The translations under genes were made by a program, and so were the position numbers. 64,000 nucleotides of DNA from positions 124,001-188,000 of the forward strand of contig NZ_PTJC01000006.1 in the NCBI RefSeq assembly GCF_002934605.1, in the 5' to 3' direction. Origin of the DNA: Neolewinella xylanilytica (GTDB lineage: Bacteria; Bacteroidota; Bacteroidia; Chitinophagales; Saprospiraceae). Positions 26,025 to 35,601 of the stretch are shown piece after piece; positions within the stretch are counted from its first letter, which is position 1; each line of letters opens with the position of its first letter. The notes under the pieces are model-generated. The model saw nothing but the letters and a program-made list of their open reading frames with translations. It did no database searches and was not told the origin of the DNA.

Positions 26025-27788
26025 TCAGGGCACCACCCCCACTTCCCGCAGCTCTTTCAGCGTACCCTCGTGCAGAATCCGGCCATTCTCCAGGTAGTAG
26101 ATGTAGTCGAAACTCTCTAAGAGGTGCAGGCGGTGCAGCGTAGAAACGATGGTCTTCTCCGGGTAGGTCGCGAAGATGCGCTCGTACACCAGTGCTTCCG
26201 ACTGGGGGTCGAGGCTACTCGTCGGCTCGTCCAGCAGAAGTAGGGTGGAAGACTCGGCAGCCAGCAGTCCGCGGGCGATGCTCAGCCGTTGCCGTTGCCC
26301 GCCGCTCAGGTTAGCACCGCCCTCGCTGAGCCAGGTCTCCAGGCCGTTTTCCGCCTTGCTGATCACGTCTTCCATCGCAGCCAGGTGGATGGCGCGCTCG
26401 ACGGCGGCGGGTTTCCGCTTTAGCCCCATGGTGAGATTCTGGCGGATGGTCTCTTCGAATATCTCCGGCGTCTGGGGAATCAGGGTAGTCTGATCGTAGA
26501 GCTGGGCGGGGTCCAAAACGGTTTCCCCGTCGAAGGCGACCGTTAACCGCTCGGGGGGGTAGAGGCCGCGCAGAATGTACAGGAGGGTGGTCTTACCGCT
26601 TCCGCTCGGGCCGATAAAGGCGATGCGTTGGCCGCGGCCCAGGGTCAGGTGGATGTCGGTGAGACCGTGGCGATCGTCGCTAGCCCGGTCGTAGGTGAAG
26701 GCGAGGTCGCGGATATCTAGCGACGTCCAGTCCTTTTTAAGTTGGCTGCCCGCCAGCACCGGTGGCCGGAGCCGGGATTCGAAGGCCTCGGTAATCGGAT
26801 CGATGGCCGCCAGGTCCGCCCGGAGCCGGATCACCGTATTGTACTGCCCCGTAAGGGCGTTGAACATGTTAGAAAACTGGTTGACGTAGCCGATCAGGGT
26901 CACCAGGCCGCCCACGAGGAAGATCTCTCCAGGCACGTAGTTCTGAGACACGTAACCGATCACGATGATGGCGTACATCAACCCGATCAGGATCCCGGTA
27001 GAAAACCACTTCTGTTCGTTTAACTGTGTATTCCGCAGGAAAGGAGGCCACACCGCCCGCACCCGGCCCTCGATCTGTTTGGCGGTCTGTCGGCCCAGCC
27101 GGAGGGTGGTCACGGTGATGATGTTTCCCAGGTTATCCGCCAGGCCCGCCAGCAGGTCGTTCTCCCGCTCGTTGGTTTCCTTGGTTACCGTGATGATGGG
27201 GCGGTCGAACGCCAGTACCGTCAGCACGATCAGGATGCCCGCGACCCCCGCGACCCCGCCGAACACCACGCTGAACCAGATGATGGCTACGATGGAAATG
27301 AACATCCGAATCAGCGTCTGAAAGTAGACGAAGCCGTTGTCGAAAAAGCTCTTCAGGGCCTCGTAGGCCTTCCGCGTCCGGTTGATGGTGTCACCGCTGT
27401 GGTGGCGGCGGTGCCATTCCAACGGCAGGCGTACCAGTCGGTCGTAGGTTTCCATCAGCAGCCGACGGCTGATCTCGAAGGCCATGCGCCGCTCCATCAG
27501 CCGCGCCGGCCACTGAAAGGCCCACCCGGCCAGAATCAGAAACAGGTAAGCGCCACCGTAAATCCAGGCGCCCGTCAGCAGGTCACCCTCGCCCGCCTGC
27601 AAGTAGTTGATGAAGTAACCAAAAATGATAGGCTGCAGGGACGATAGCAGGTTCACGCAGGTGAACATGGCGTAGATCAGCACGTACCGTCCCCGCATGC
27701 CCCGGGCGTACTGCCAGGAAATCTTCAGTAATTGCTCGTAGGGGTTAGTGGAGAAAAACTCCCGCCATTGCCGGACCGTTCCTTGCAA
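26025..27788 (-). CDS. ABC exporter (membrane domain fused to ATPase)
   Basis: 587 residues. The N-terminal part (about 30-320) has six membrane helices of the type I exporter fold; the C-terminal ATPase has Walker A GPSGSGKTTLL, Q-loop LIPQTPEIFEE, signature NLSGGQRQRLSIARGL, Walker B TLLLLDEPTSSLD and switch His in STLHRLHLLE. Such half-transporters dimerise and export lipids, peptides or drugs; the substrate is unknown. The reading frame begins with TTG (27788); the next ATG is 30 codons inside, which would remove conserved lead-in residues, so a TTG or nearby non-ATG start is assumed. Transcribed toward the YfcC-type gene but separated from it by 186 bases with its own regulatory sites. 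Confidence 0.9.
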   Translation of the reverse strand: MQGTVRQWREFFSTNPYEQLLKISWQYARGMRGRYVLIYAMFTCVNLLSSLQPIIFGYFINYLQAGEGDLLTGAWIYGGAYLFLILAGWAFQWPARLMERRMAFEISRRLLMETYDRLVRLPLEWHRRHHSGDTINRTRKAYEALKSFFDNGFVYFQTLIRMFISIVAIIWFSVVFGGVAGVAGILIVLTVLAFDRPIITVTKETNERENDLLAGLADNLGNIITVTTLRLGRQTAKQIEGRVRAVWPPFLRNTQLNEQKWFSTGILIGLMYAIIVIGYVSQNYVPGEIFLVGGLVTLIGYVNQFSNMFNALTGQYNTVIRLRADLAAIDPITEAFESRLRPPVLAGSQLKKDWTSLDIRDLAFTYDRASDDRHGLTDIHLTLGRGQRIAFIGPSGSGKTTLLYILRGLYPPERLTVAFDGETVLDPAQLYDQTTLIPQTPEIFEETIRQNLTMGLKRKPAAVERAIHLAAMEDVISKAENGLETWLSEGGANLSGGQRQRLSIARGLLAAESSTLLLLDEPTSSLDPQSEALVYERIFATYPEKTIVSTLHRLHLLESFDYIYYLENGRILHEGTLKELREVGVVP

Positions 27789-27849
27789 AGTGTTGCTGTT
27801 TTTTACTTCCGCCTAAAGGTCTGCTCCCCGCGGGTTAAATCGATTGATA

Positions 27850-28302
27850 ATGATTCGTCCTTTCGTGTTTCTCTTCACCAGCCTGGTCACCATGCCCGGA
27901 GTGGCGCAGCAATTTACGGGCGATCAAGCCGACATCGAGGCGATCCGGCGCGCCGCCACCGCCTTTTCCGAGGCCTACGTGAACGCCGATTACGAACGCA
28001 TGGCCAATGCTTACACCGAGAACGGACATATCCTACCCGGTGGTTCACCCATCGTCACCGGAAGGGAGGCGATCGTTAAGCGGTGGCGCCTTCCCGAAGG
28101 CGTAAAGATCCTGGAACACGCCACCGAATCGGTGGAGCTGAAGGTCCTCGACGATTACGCCTACGACCTGGGCTACTACCGCGGCCGTACCCGCCGCCCC
28201 GACGGATCGGAAGCCGAGTGGGGCGGTAAGTACGTTATCGTGTGGCGGAAACTCGACGGGGAGTGGCTGATGCACGTGGATATGTGGAATAGCGGGGAGT
28301 GA
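27850..28302 (+). CDS. Secreted SnoaL/NTF2-like (DUF4440-type) protein
   Basis: 150 residues from ATG 27850. The signal peptide is FVFLFTSLVTMPGVAQ. The mature part shows the NTF2-like cone fold pattern: ADIEAIRRAATAFSEAYVNADYERMANAYTENGHILP, then GREAIVKRW, and ending WGGKYVIVWRKLDGEWLMHVDMWNS. Proteins of this type bind small molecules or act as simple isomerases and hydrolases; those with a signal peptide in Bacteroidota have no agreed function. A TTG two codons upstream is an alternative start. Single gene followed by a two-copy hairpin element. Confidence 0.85.
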   Translation: MIRPFVFLFTSLVTMPGVAQQFTGDQADIEAIRRAATAFSEAYVNADYERMANAYTENGHILPGGSPIVTGREAIVKRWRLPEGVKILEHATESVELKVLDDYAYDLGYYRGRTRRPDGSEAEWGGKYVIVWRKLDGEWLMHVDMWNSGE

Positions 28303-28674
28303 ATTTCCTCCCGGACGCTCCGAGGTCCTTCGTACACTCGGAAGTCCTGATGATTTTCTCGGGGGGTAAGCGTAGGACCTCGGAGTATGGCCGTACGCAG
28401 TAGGCGACCTGCGAGGGTCCGGTTGGATGGTGATGCTATCTACCCGGACGCTCAGAGGTGCAAGCACACCCTGAGGTCCTGATAGTCTTTCCCGCCACCG
28501 ACGGCCACAGGACCTCGGAGTGTCACCGAGCGATAGCGAAAGGGAGCTGCGAGCGTCCGGACTAGGTTCCAATGACCCGGTCGCTGCACGGGGCCGCCAC
28601 ATTCGAAAATGTGAACCGCGCTACCTATTTTGTTGGCTTTCCCCAGCGTAGCCCGAAAGCCAAATTATCCGCAT
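28303..28674. other. Intergenic stretch mostly made of a duplicated hairpin element
   Basis: 372 bases between the SnoaL-like gene and the S10 peptidase. Most of it is the two-copy element at 28311-28560; the last ~110 bases should carry the promoter of the peptidase gene but no clear -33/-7 pair was found. Confidence 0.5.
28311..28560. repeat. Two-copy palindromic element with CCGGACGCTC/GAGCGTCCGG ends
   Basis: Copy one (28311-28422) and copy two (28444-28560) both start CCGGACGCTC and end in GAG(G/C)GTCCGG, the inverse of the start. Both also carry an inner inverted pair GAGGTCCT or GAAGTCCT with AGGACCTCGGAGT. Each copy can fold into one long imperfect hairpin of ~115 bases. No open frame is conserved. 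Confidence 0.8.
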
Positions 28675-30156
28675 ATGCTCCCGTTCCGCCTATACCTCAT
28701 TTTGCTCCTTACCAGTGGCTACCTCGCCGCCCAGCCCAATACGCGTAAGCTTCCGATGGACACGATGATCGTCACCCAGGGCCAGGTGACCATCGGCGGG
28801 GCGGCCGTACCCTACGAAGTTACCACCGGCGTCCAACCCGTCTACAACGATAGTGGCAAGGTCACCGCCGGACTGCACTACACCTACTATCGCCGTACCG
28901 ACCGCGAAGACCCCAATCGCCCGCTCCTCATCAGTTTCAACGGCGGCCCCGGCTCCGCTTCCGTCTGGATGCACCTGGCCTACACCGGCCCGAAGGTGCT
29001 GACCATCGACGACGAGGGTTACCCGGTGCAGCCCTACGGCATCAGTGATAATCCCTACTCCGTCCTGGACCTCACGGACATCGTGTACGTCAATCCCGTC
29101 AATACCGGCTTTAGCCGCATGGCAGAAGGGGCCGATCGCGAGCAGTTCTTCGGGGTGAACCAAGATATTCAGTACCTCTCCGACTGGCTGAGCAACTGGG
29201 TCAGCCGCCACGACCGCTGGCGTTCGCCGAAATTCCTCATCGGGGAGAGCTACGGTACCACCCGGGTCTCCGGCCTGGCGCTGGAACTCCAGGAAGAAGC
29301 CTGGATGTACCTCAACGGCGTCATCCTCGTTTCCCCCACCGAAATCGGTATCGAGCGGGCCGGCATCGTCGAAGCCGCCAACCAGCTGCCCTACTTCGCC
29401 GCCGCGGCCTGGTACCACGAGCAACTGCCCGCCGATCTCCAGACCATGGACCTGGAGCCCCTGCTCGCCGAAGTGGAAGCCTACACCCGCGATGCATTTC
29501 TTCCCGCCCTGGCCAGCGGAATGGACCTCAGCGAGGAAAAGCGACGCGCAGTAGCCGAAACCGCGGCCCGCTATTCCGGGCTGGACGCCCAGGAGTGGCT
29601 GGACAATAACCTCATGCCCACCACCGCCTACTTTTGGAAGAACCTGCTGCGCGGCGAGGAAGCCGGCAACTACACCGTCGGACGCCTCGATAGCCGCTAC
29701 AAAGGCATCGACGCCCGCGCCGGTGGCGATCGCCCGGACTACAACAGCGAGCTCACCAGCTGGCTCCACTCCTTCACCCCGGCCATCAATTATTACCTGC
29801 GCGAGGAGCTCGGTTTCCGGACCGACCTGCAGTACAATATGTTCGGTTCCGTTTATCCGTGGGACCGCTCCGGCGACCAAACGGGGGAAAACCTCCGTCA
29901 GGCCATGGCTCAGAATCCCTACCTCAACGTCCTGATCCAGTCGGGCTACTTCGATGGGGCCACCAATTACTACGACGCGAAGTACTCCCTCTGGCACATC
30001 GATCCCAGTGGCCGCATGCGCGACCGGCTGAGCTTCAAGGGCTACGAAAGCGGCCACATGATGTATCTCCGCCGCCCCGACCTGGAAACCGCCAACGAGG
30101 ATTTGCGAGCGTTCATCCGAAATGCCCTGCCGGGCGAAAACCCGGCCCGGTATTAA
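28675..30156 (+). CDS. S10 family serine carboxypeptidase-like protein, secreted
   Basis: 493 residues from ATG 28675, with signal peptide LYLILLLTSGYLAAQ. The substrate-binding NGGPGSASVWMHL motif and the nucleophile in LIGESYGTTR (Ser192) are clear. The Asp and His of the triad are expected in VLIQSGYFDGATNYYDAKY and in GYESGHMMYLRRPDLE. Serine carboxypeptidases remove C-terminal residues at acidic pH; bacterial secreted members are common in Bacteroidota and probably serve protein degradation outside the cytoplasm. It is followed within 62 bases by a T9SS-sorted metalloprotease in the same direction, so two extracellular or periplasmic proteases may be expressed together. An upstream in-frame start exists at 28630 but precedes the signal peptide. 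Confidence 0.92.
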   Translation: MLPFRLYLILLLTSGYLAAQPNTRKLPMDTMIVTQGQVTIGGAAVPYEVTTGVQPVYNDSGKVTAGLHYTYYRRTDREDPNRPLLISFNGGPGSASVWMHLAYTGPKVLTIDDEGYPVQPYGISDNPYSVLDLTDIVYVNPVNTGFSRMAEGADREQFFGVNQDIQYLSDWLSNWVSRHDRWRSPKFLIGESYGTTRVSGLALELQEEAWMYLNGVILVSPTEIGIERAGIVEAANQLPYFAAAAWYHEQLPADLQTMDLEPLLAEVEAYTRDAFLPALASGMDLSEEKRRAVAETAARYSGLDAQEWLDNNLMPTTAYFWKNLLRGEEAGNYTVGRLDSRYKGIDARAGGDRPDYNSELTSWLHSFTPAINYYLREELGFRTDLQYNMFGSVYPWDRSGDQTGENLRQAMAQNPYLNVLIQSGYFDGATNYYDAKYSLWHIDPSGRMRDRLSFKGYESGHMMYLRRPDLETANEDLRAFIRNALPGENPARY

Positions 30157-30218
30157 TCGGCCGACATTTCCGCCCCCATCCGGCGGTTATCTTTACGGTA
30201 CGCCGCAAACACCCCCCT

Positions 30219-33200
30219 ATGTTCCGAACGCTGCTCCTTACCGGTTGCCTGTTGGTTACCACGCTTTCCGCTCAGTCCGCCTTCCAGCTCAAATCCTTTT
30301 CCGGCCCCTCTGACGGGGTAAACGGCCGCCACGCCGTACTCCGCCTCGACCCCACCGCCCTGCGCCGGCAATTGGTGGCCAAAGCCGGCCGGATAAGCCT
30401 TCCCCTGCCGGACGGAACGGTGGCATCCTTCAGCGTGGAAAATTCCCCGGTGTTCGAGCCCGCCCTGGCGGCCCGTTATCCCGACATCGGTAGCTACCGC
30501 ATCGAAGGACCGTGGGGCGCGGGGCGCATCGCCGTTTCCCCGCTACAGGTGGACATTCTCGTGCCGGGCCCCGACGGCCTGTACGCCATCCAGCAGGAGG
30601 ACGATGGGGATCGCTACCTCGCTTTTTATTCCCGGCAGTACGCCGGGGAGGAATTCGGCTTGCCCCTAAGTTGTGGTTACGTAGCATCCGATGTGGAAAA
30701 AGAGGGCGAACGGAGCGCAGGTGCAAAGGTTTCCGGGAAGAGCAAAGCGGTTCCCCGCGAATTACGCCAGTACGATCTGGTGATGACCAACACCGGAGAA
30801 TTTGCTAACCAGGTAGGCGGAACCAAAGCCGCCGTTCTCGCCGCCTTCAACACCGCGGTTAGCACGGTAAACGTCATTTTCGAGCGGGAGGTGGGCGTTC
30901 GGATGAATTTGCTCGCCGCGTCCGAGTCCGCCATTTTCCTCGATCCCGACACCGATCCGTTCACCGACAGCGACGAGGGCACCGGCCTCCTCGAACAGGT
31001 GATCGAGGCCTTCCGGGGAGCAAACGTTCCCTCCGATAGTTACGATCTGGGGCACGTGATGACTTCGCGGTGCGTGGACGTAGGGGGAGTAGTCAGCGGC
31101 TTAGCCTGCAGCGGGAGCAAGACCCGCGGGGTGACTTGCCTCCAGGGAAACAACGTGGCCCGAACCGCGGAACGGGTGATGGCCCACGAGATCGCCCACC
31201 AGTTTTCGGTATCCCACAGTTGGAACAACTGCCCGGGCAGCGACAATCAGCGGGCCGGCAATACGGCCTTCGAGCCGGGATCGGGATCGACTATTATGTC
31301 CTACGCCGGTGCCTGTGGTAATCAGAATATCGCCGGCCCCGATCCCTATTACCATACGGGCAGCCTCGAGCAGTTCCTCGATTTCACCCGCGAGGGGGGA
31401 GCCGCGGGATGCGCTACGGTCATCCAAACGGCCAATGAAACCCCCGAGGTCGTGCTCGACTACGAAGACGATTTTTACATTCCCAAGTCAACCCCCTTCC
31501 GCCTCACGGGTACGGCCACCGATGCCAACGATCCGCCGGAGCAGCTGACCTATACCTGGGAGGAATACGATCTGGGACCGGTGACGGATATCTACGAGCC
31601 GGAGGGTTCCGCCCCGCTCTTCCGCTCCGTGCCGCCTTCGGAAACAGGCTTTACTCGCTACTTCCCCCGCGTCGACCGGGTTGCCAACCAGATCGAGGCG
31701 GCCGACGAATTTCTGCCCGACTACGAGCGCGAGCTTACCTTCCGCCTCACCGCCCGCGACAACAACGCCGAAGCCGGCGGGGTAGACTGGGCGGCCGTGA
31801 CCTTCTCGGTGGCCGACATCGGCCCCTTCGTCGTAAACGACCCCGCCGTTGGCAACGGGCAGGATTTTCGCGTGGGGGAACTCCGGGAGATCACCTGGAA
31901 CGTGGCGGGTACGGACGGTTTTCCCGTCTTTGCCCGGAGCGTCAACTTGCTACTGAGTGGCGACGGGGGGTTCACCTTCGACTACCTGCTGGCCAGTGAA
32001 GTCGCCAATACGGGGAGCGCGTACATTACCGTGCCCGACACGCTGGGGGATGCGATGCGGATCGTGGTTGAGGCCGCCGACAATGTCTTCTACAACATGA
32101 ACGCCACCGACTTCAGCATCCGCCCTGCCGAACAGCCCAGTTACACCTTGGCGTCGGACCTCAATTACGCCAGCGTTTGTCTTCCGGAAAGCCTGACCGC
32201 GACCTTTACCGCCGGTAGCGTGCTGGGATACGCCGAGCCGATCTCCCTTTCCGTGGATAGCGCATTGCTCCCAGCGGGTATGGAGGTTTCCTTCGACGAT
32301 GCGCAAATCCTGCCCGGGCAAACCGCCCGGCTAACCCTGGATTTAGAGAACGTAACCGTTTCCGACCGCATCATCGTTCCCGTGCTGGTTACCTCCGGCG
32401 GTGCCGACACCGTGCGCCGGGAGATCGTACTGGACGTGGTCGCCAATGACTTCTCCGACCTGGCACTCGCCGGCCCCCCCGACGGAACGGAAGGCATCGT
32501 CCTCACCACCGATTTCGAATGGACGGGCTCGGTCAACGCGGAGCAGTACGAAATACAGGTAGCAACCTCACCTTCCTTCGCTCCGGCCACGCTGGTCGCC
32601 AGCGCGGAAGACCTGACTCGGACGACCTTCACTCCGGAGGATTTTTTCCTCGCCAACGCGATCTATTACTGGCGGGTACGACCGGTCAACTCCTGCGGTC
32701 CGGGCCCGTGGATAGCGGTCAACAGCTTTAAAACCGTCAGCAGCCGCTGCGAGGTGGTAGCGAGCGCCGATACCCCGGTGGCCCTGCCAGGGTCGGGGGG
32801 AGCTTTTTCCCGGAAGTCGGTTATCTCGGTAGACCAGCGGGGCACCATTAGCGATCTTAATCTTCCTAACGTACAGGTCAATTATCAATTCGCCTCCAAA
32901 GTGAGCCTCAGCCTGACCAGTCCGGCCGGTACGACGGTGGCCCTATACTCGGAAAACTGCTTCAGTACGAACGCCATCAATCTCGGGTTCGATGACGACG
33001 CCCCCGTGGGAGTGGCCTGCCCGCCCGACGATCAGCGGGTTTTTCAGCCGGTAGGCGACCTCAGCGATTTCGCGGGCGAGGAAACTTTCGGCGACTGGGT
33101 ATTGACGGTCGCGGTCAGCGAGACAAACGGTGCCGCCGGCCAGATTATCGGATGGGATCTGGAGTTCTGCGCGGATCTTCAAGCTTCTCCTCCTCAAATG

Positions 33201-33788
33201 CTGGTTAACGAGCCCACCCGGGTACAACCGCTGGGTCGCAACGCCGTCCTGCGCAGCGAACTGGAGATCGTCGGATCCTCCAGCGACCCGATAGGTACCG
33301 TTTTTGTCCTGACGAGTACGCCCACCCTCGGTACGCTGGAGCGCAACGGACAGGAACTGATGGTAGGAGATACCTTCACCCAGGCCGACATCAATGCCGA
33401 ACGGATCGTGTACGAGAGTCGGGACACCGCCCGCCTGACCGACGCTTTCGGGTTTGTAGTCGACGCCGCCGATGGGGGTTACCTGCCTACCACCTACCAC
33501 GGAATCGAACTCACGGCGGATGCGATCAATGCCGTCGCGTACCCCACGGCCCTGGAGCAAAGCCTGGTCGTATTCCCGAACCCGACCCCCGGTAACCTAA
33601 GCTTGGAATGGAACACTACCGGTGGCGGGAAGCTTTTGCTGGAACTGTTCGATCCGGCCGGTCGGCCGGTGGAGCGGCGGGAAGTGGAAGCGGGAGCCCG
33701 CACCACCAAGCTGGATGTATCTCACCTTCCCCCCGGCGTATACTTGCTGCGGCTGGGAACCGCGGTACGGCGGGTGGTTAGGCGGTAG
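30219..33788 (+). CDS. Secreted reprolysin-type zinc metalloprotease with P-domain and T9SS sorting domain
   Basis: 1189 residues. A signal peptide (1-18, LLLTGCLLVTTLSAQ) and a ~160-residue propeptide are followed by a metzincin catalytic domain. The zinc motif is HEIAHQFSVSH (His323, 327, 333) with Ser where Gly is usual in HExxHxxGxxH; the Met-turn is STIMSYAGAC. Then come beta-sandwich and Fn3-like modules (about 430-850), a proprotein-convertase P-domain (about 850-990, ending GWDLEFCADL), a cadherin-like module, and a C-terminal sorting domain (VFPNPTPGNLSLEW..GVYLLRLG, last ~75 residues). It should cross the outer membrane by T9SS and act at the surface. ATG 30219 was chosen because the signal peptide starts there. 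Its 3' end overlaps the convergent patatin gene by 11 bases. Confidence 0.92.
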   Translation: MFRTLLLTGCLLVTTLSAQSAFQLKSFSGPSDGVNGRHAVLRLDPTALRRQLVAKAGRISLPLPDGTVASFSVENSPVFEPALAARYPDIGSYRIEGPWGAGRIAVSPLQVDILVPGPDGLYAIQQEDDGDRYLAFYSRQYAGEEFGLPLSCGYVASDVEKEGERSAGAKVSGKSKAVPRELRQYDLVMTNTGEFANQVGGTKAAVLAAFNTAVSTVNVIFEREVGVRMNLLAASESAIFLDPDTDPFTDSDEGTGLLEQVIEAFRGANVPSDSYDLGHVMTSRCVDVGGVVSGLACSGSKTRGVTCLQGNNVARTAERVMAHEIAHQFSVSHSWNNCPGSDNQRAGNTAFEPGSGSTIMSYAGACGNQNIAGPDPYYHTGSLEQFLDFTREGGAAGCATVIQTANETPEVVLDYEDDFYIPKSTPFRLTGTATDANDPPEQLTYTWEEYDLGPVTDIYEPEGSAPLFRSVPPSETGFTRYFPRVDRVANQIEAADEFLPDYERELTFRLTARDNNAEAGGVDWAAVTFSVADIGPFVVNDPAVGNGQDFRVGELREITWNVAGTDGFPVFARSVNLLLSGDGGFTFDYLLASEVANTGSAYITVPDTLGDAMRIVVEAADNVFYNMNATDFSIRPAEQPSYTLASDLNYASVCLPESLTATFTAGSVLGYAEPISLSVDSALLPAGMEVSFDDAQILPGQTARLTLDLENVTVSDRIIVPVLVTSGGADTVRREIVLDVVANDFSDLALAGPPDGTEGIVLTTDFEWTGSVNAEQYEIQVATSPSFAPATLVASAEDLTRTTFTPEDFFLANAIYYWRVRPVNSCGPGPWIAVNSFKTVSSRCEVVASADTPVALPGSGGAFSRKSVISVDQRGTISDLNLPNVQVNYQFASKVSLSLTSPAGTTVALYSENCFSTNAINLGFDDDAPVGVACPPDDQRVFQPVGDLSDFAGEETFGDWVLTVAVSETNGAAGQIIGWDLEFCADLQASPPQMLVNEPTRVQPLGRNAVLRSELEIVGSSSDPIGTVFVLTSTPTLGTLERNGQELMVGDTFTQADINAERIVYESRDTARLTDAFGFVVDAADGGYLPTTYHGIELTADAINAVAYPTALEQSLVVFPNPTPGNLSLEWNTTGGGKLLLELFDPAGRPVERREVEAGARTTKLDVSHLPPGVYLLRLGTAVRRVVRR

Positions 33789-35601
33789 TGCCGGACTGGC
33801 CGGACGACTGCCCGAGGCGGCGGGTAAGGCCCTCGATCACCTCCTCGATAAAGTGGCGGTGGACGATGGTGTTTTTTTCCGGGCGGTTGACGATGTTCGG
33901 GGGGATGGGGCCACCGTAGCGCTCCACCAGGTCTTCCCGGTCGTGGGCGTACATCAGCACCGGAATTTCTTTCCAATCCGGATCCTCGGCCAGCAAGGCG
34001 GCGAAGTCCAGGCCACGTAGCTTATCGTTGCCCTTGTCTTCCCGCCGGGTAACGTCAGAGATGATGAGGTCAATCTGGGTGGTGGGGTCGTCGTTGAACT
34101 TGTTCTTGTTCATCAGCAACTGCATGGCCTCGTCGCTGGTACGGACCGAGTAGCAGAAGGTGTGCAGCCGGTCGAGGATGGCCAGGGGCAGGGCGTAGGT
34201 GAAGGCATCGTCGATCCAGAGGACATTATAGGGTTCCTTCCGTTGCTGGATGCGGTTGATCCGCGCCTCCAATTCCTTGTCGTCGTGGATGCCCAGCACC
34301 TCCAGGGTGTCGCTTAGGTCTCTGAGATCCGAAAGTTCCCACATGACCGGCTTGATGCGGCGAAGCAGATTTGCCTTGATGGTGTCTTTATAATCGGACC
34401 AGTTGAAACGCCGCAGGAAGTGACTGGCGGCCCGGGCTCCCTGGCGGAATAACTTCAGCTTTTCCGCTTCGGAAATATTAAAGTCGATCCAGTTGAAGCC
34501 CTCGATGTCGATATACTCGACCAGGTCCTTGTATTCAGGGTGGTTGCGGATGAACTCGAAATCGCGCAGATTGCGGACGCCGCTGGCCATATTCCCGATG
34601 AAGTCGGCCAGGCCATCGATCTCCCGGGCGTAGTTGCGGTCGACGCCCAGCTTCACGCCGATGGTGGGCCGCAGGGGGATGACATCGGGTTGGTGAAACA
34701 GGTCGATCGGAAAATTCGACATCACGCCACCGTCCACGAAGACGATCTCCTTCGGCAATTCCCCGGTATAGTCGGCTACCGCCCGCCAGCGTCGGCGCAC
34801 CTCGTCTTCCTTTCCCCGGGTCCAGGCCAGAGAGGCCCGCTTGGGTTCGAAAAAGAAGGGGATGGACATGGAGGCCCGCACGAAGGAAGCAGGATTCTGC
34901 GCCTCGGGTTCCGCGTAATACAGGTGCGCCATGCGGGGGAATTCCACCTTCGTCTGGGTAGTAATATCGGCGGCTACGATGGCGATTTTCGGATCCAGCT
35001 CCCCGGCGGTAACGGGCCGGCGGCGTTTACCGTAGTTGGAGAGGTGGTACAGGCTTTCCGGCAGGGCACACAGATTCTCCTTCAGGCCTTCCCAGCTATC
35101 GTGCCGGAGCATCTCCCGCAGCCAATCCTCAAAGTGGAGGCCGGGGTTGATGCCCAGTTTGTCCTTAATCTCCGCGATGTTGGTGATCAGGTGGAGGTAG
35201 AGCTGAATCTTATTCCCGGAATCGAAGGCCGCGGTAAGCTGCTCCGCGTCGTAGCCCCCGTCGACAAAGTCCATAAAGTCTTTCGTCGCGATCCGCTCCA
35301 GTATTCGGACGCTCTTTTTTTCCTCGGGCGTACCCAGGTCGGCCATGAGCAGCGCGTTGATCGACCCGGCGCTGGTGCCGCCCAGACTAAGAAAGCGGAT
35401 ACCCATCTCTTCGAGGACGTAGGTAAATCCGACCAGCGCGATCCCGAGGATGCCACCGCCTTCCTGTACGAGGTTGACGTACTGGTTGCCCGCCTCGTCG
35501 AAGATGTCCGAATAGCGGAAGCGATCGCCGCGCTTGGCGCGGTATTCCTTCAGATCTTCAATAATGTCGAAAACGGCCTGTTCGTACGCCTGGATATGCA
35601 T
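33778..35601 (-). CDS. Patatin-like phospholipase fused to a receiver-like domain
   Basis: 607 residues, no signal peptide. Residues ~40-350 form a patatin lipase: oxyanion loop EGGGILGIALVGF (48-53), nucleophile elbow GGTSAGS (Ser77) and catalytic Asp290 in VFVDGGVMSNFP, so the Ser-Asp dyad is intact. About 100 residues of helical linker follow. Residues ~458-595 read as a response-regulator receiver fold: VLWIDD (Asp464/465), DLIISDV (phospho-acceptor-like Asp516), then IPVLMYA and VNRP. The usual Thr/Ser after strand 4 is Tyr551 and the usual Lys is Arg573, so phosphorylation switching may be altered or lost. An intracellular phospholipase controlled by phosphorylation or by protein contact is inferred. 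No kinase gene is adjacent. Confidence 0.85.
   Translation of the reverse strand: MHIQAYEQAVFDIIEDLKEYRAKRGDRFRYSDIFDEAGNQYVNLVQEGGGILGIALVGFTYVLEEMGIRFLSLGGTSAGSINALLMADLGTPEEKKSVRILERIATKDFMDFVDGGYDAEQLTAAFDSGNKIQLYLHLITNIAEIKDKLGINPGLHFEDWLREMLRHDSWEGLKENLCALPESLYHLSNYGKRRRPVTAGELDPKIAIVAADITTQTKVEFPRMAHLYYAEPEAQNPASFVRASMSIPFFFEPKRASLAWTRGKEDEVRRRWRAVADYTGELPKEIVFVDGGVMSNFPIDLFHQPDVIPLRPTIGVKLGVDRNYAREIDGLADFIGNMASGVRNLRDFEFIRNHPEYKDLVEYIDIEGFNWIDFNISEAEKLKLFRQGARAASHFLRRFNWSDYKDTIKANLLRRIKPVMWELSDLRDLSDTLEVLGIHDDKELEARINRIQQRKEPYNVLWIDDAFTYALPLAILDRLHTFCYSVRTSDEAMQLLMNKNKFNDDPTTQIDLIISDVTRREDKGNDKLRGLDFAALLAEDPDWKEIPVLMYAHDREDLVERYGGPIPPNIVNRPEKNTIVHRHFIEEVIEGLTRRLGQSSGQSGTTA

Noticed and set aside
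28690-30057. Minus-strand frame of 455 codons
   Set aside because: It is antisense to the S10 peptidase and has the same shadow-frame composition with no recognisable domain.
29859-30218. N-terminal extension of the metalloprotease
   Set aside because: It overlaps the S10 peptidase gene and precedes an evident signal peptide starting at 30219.
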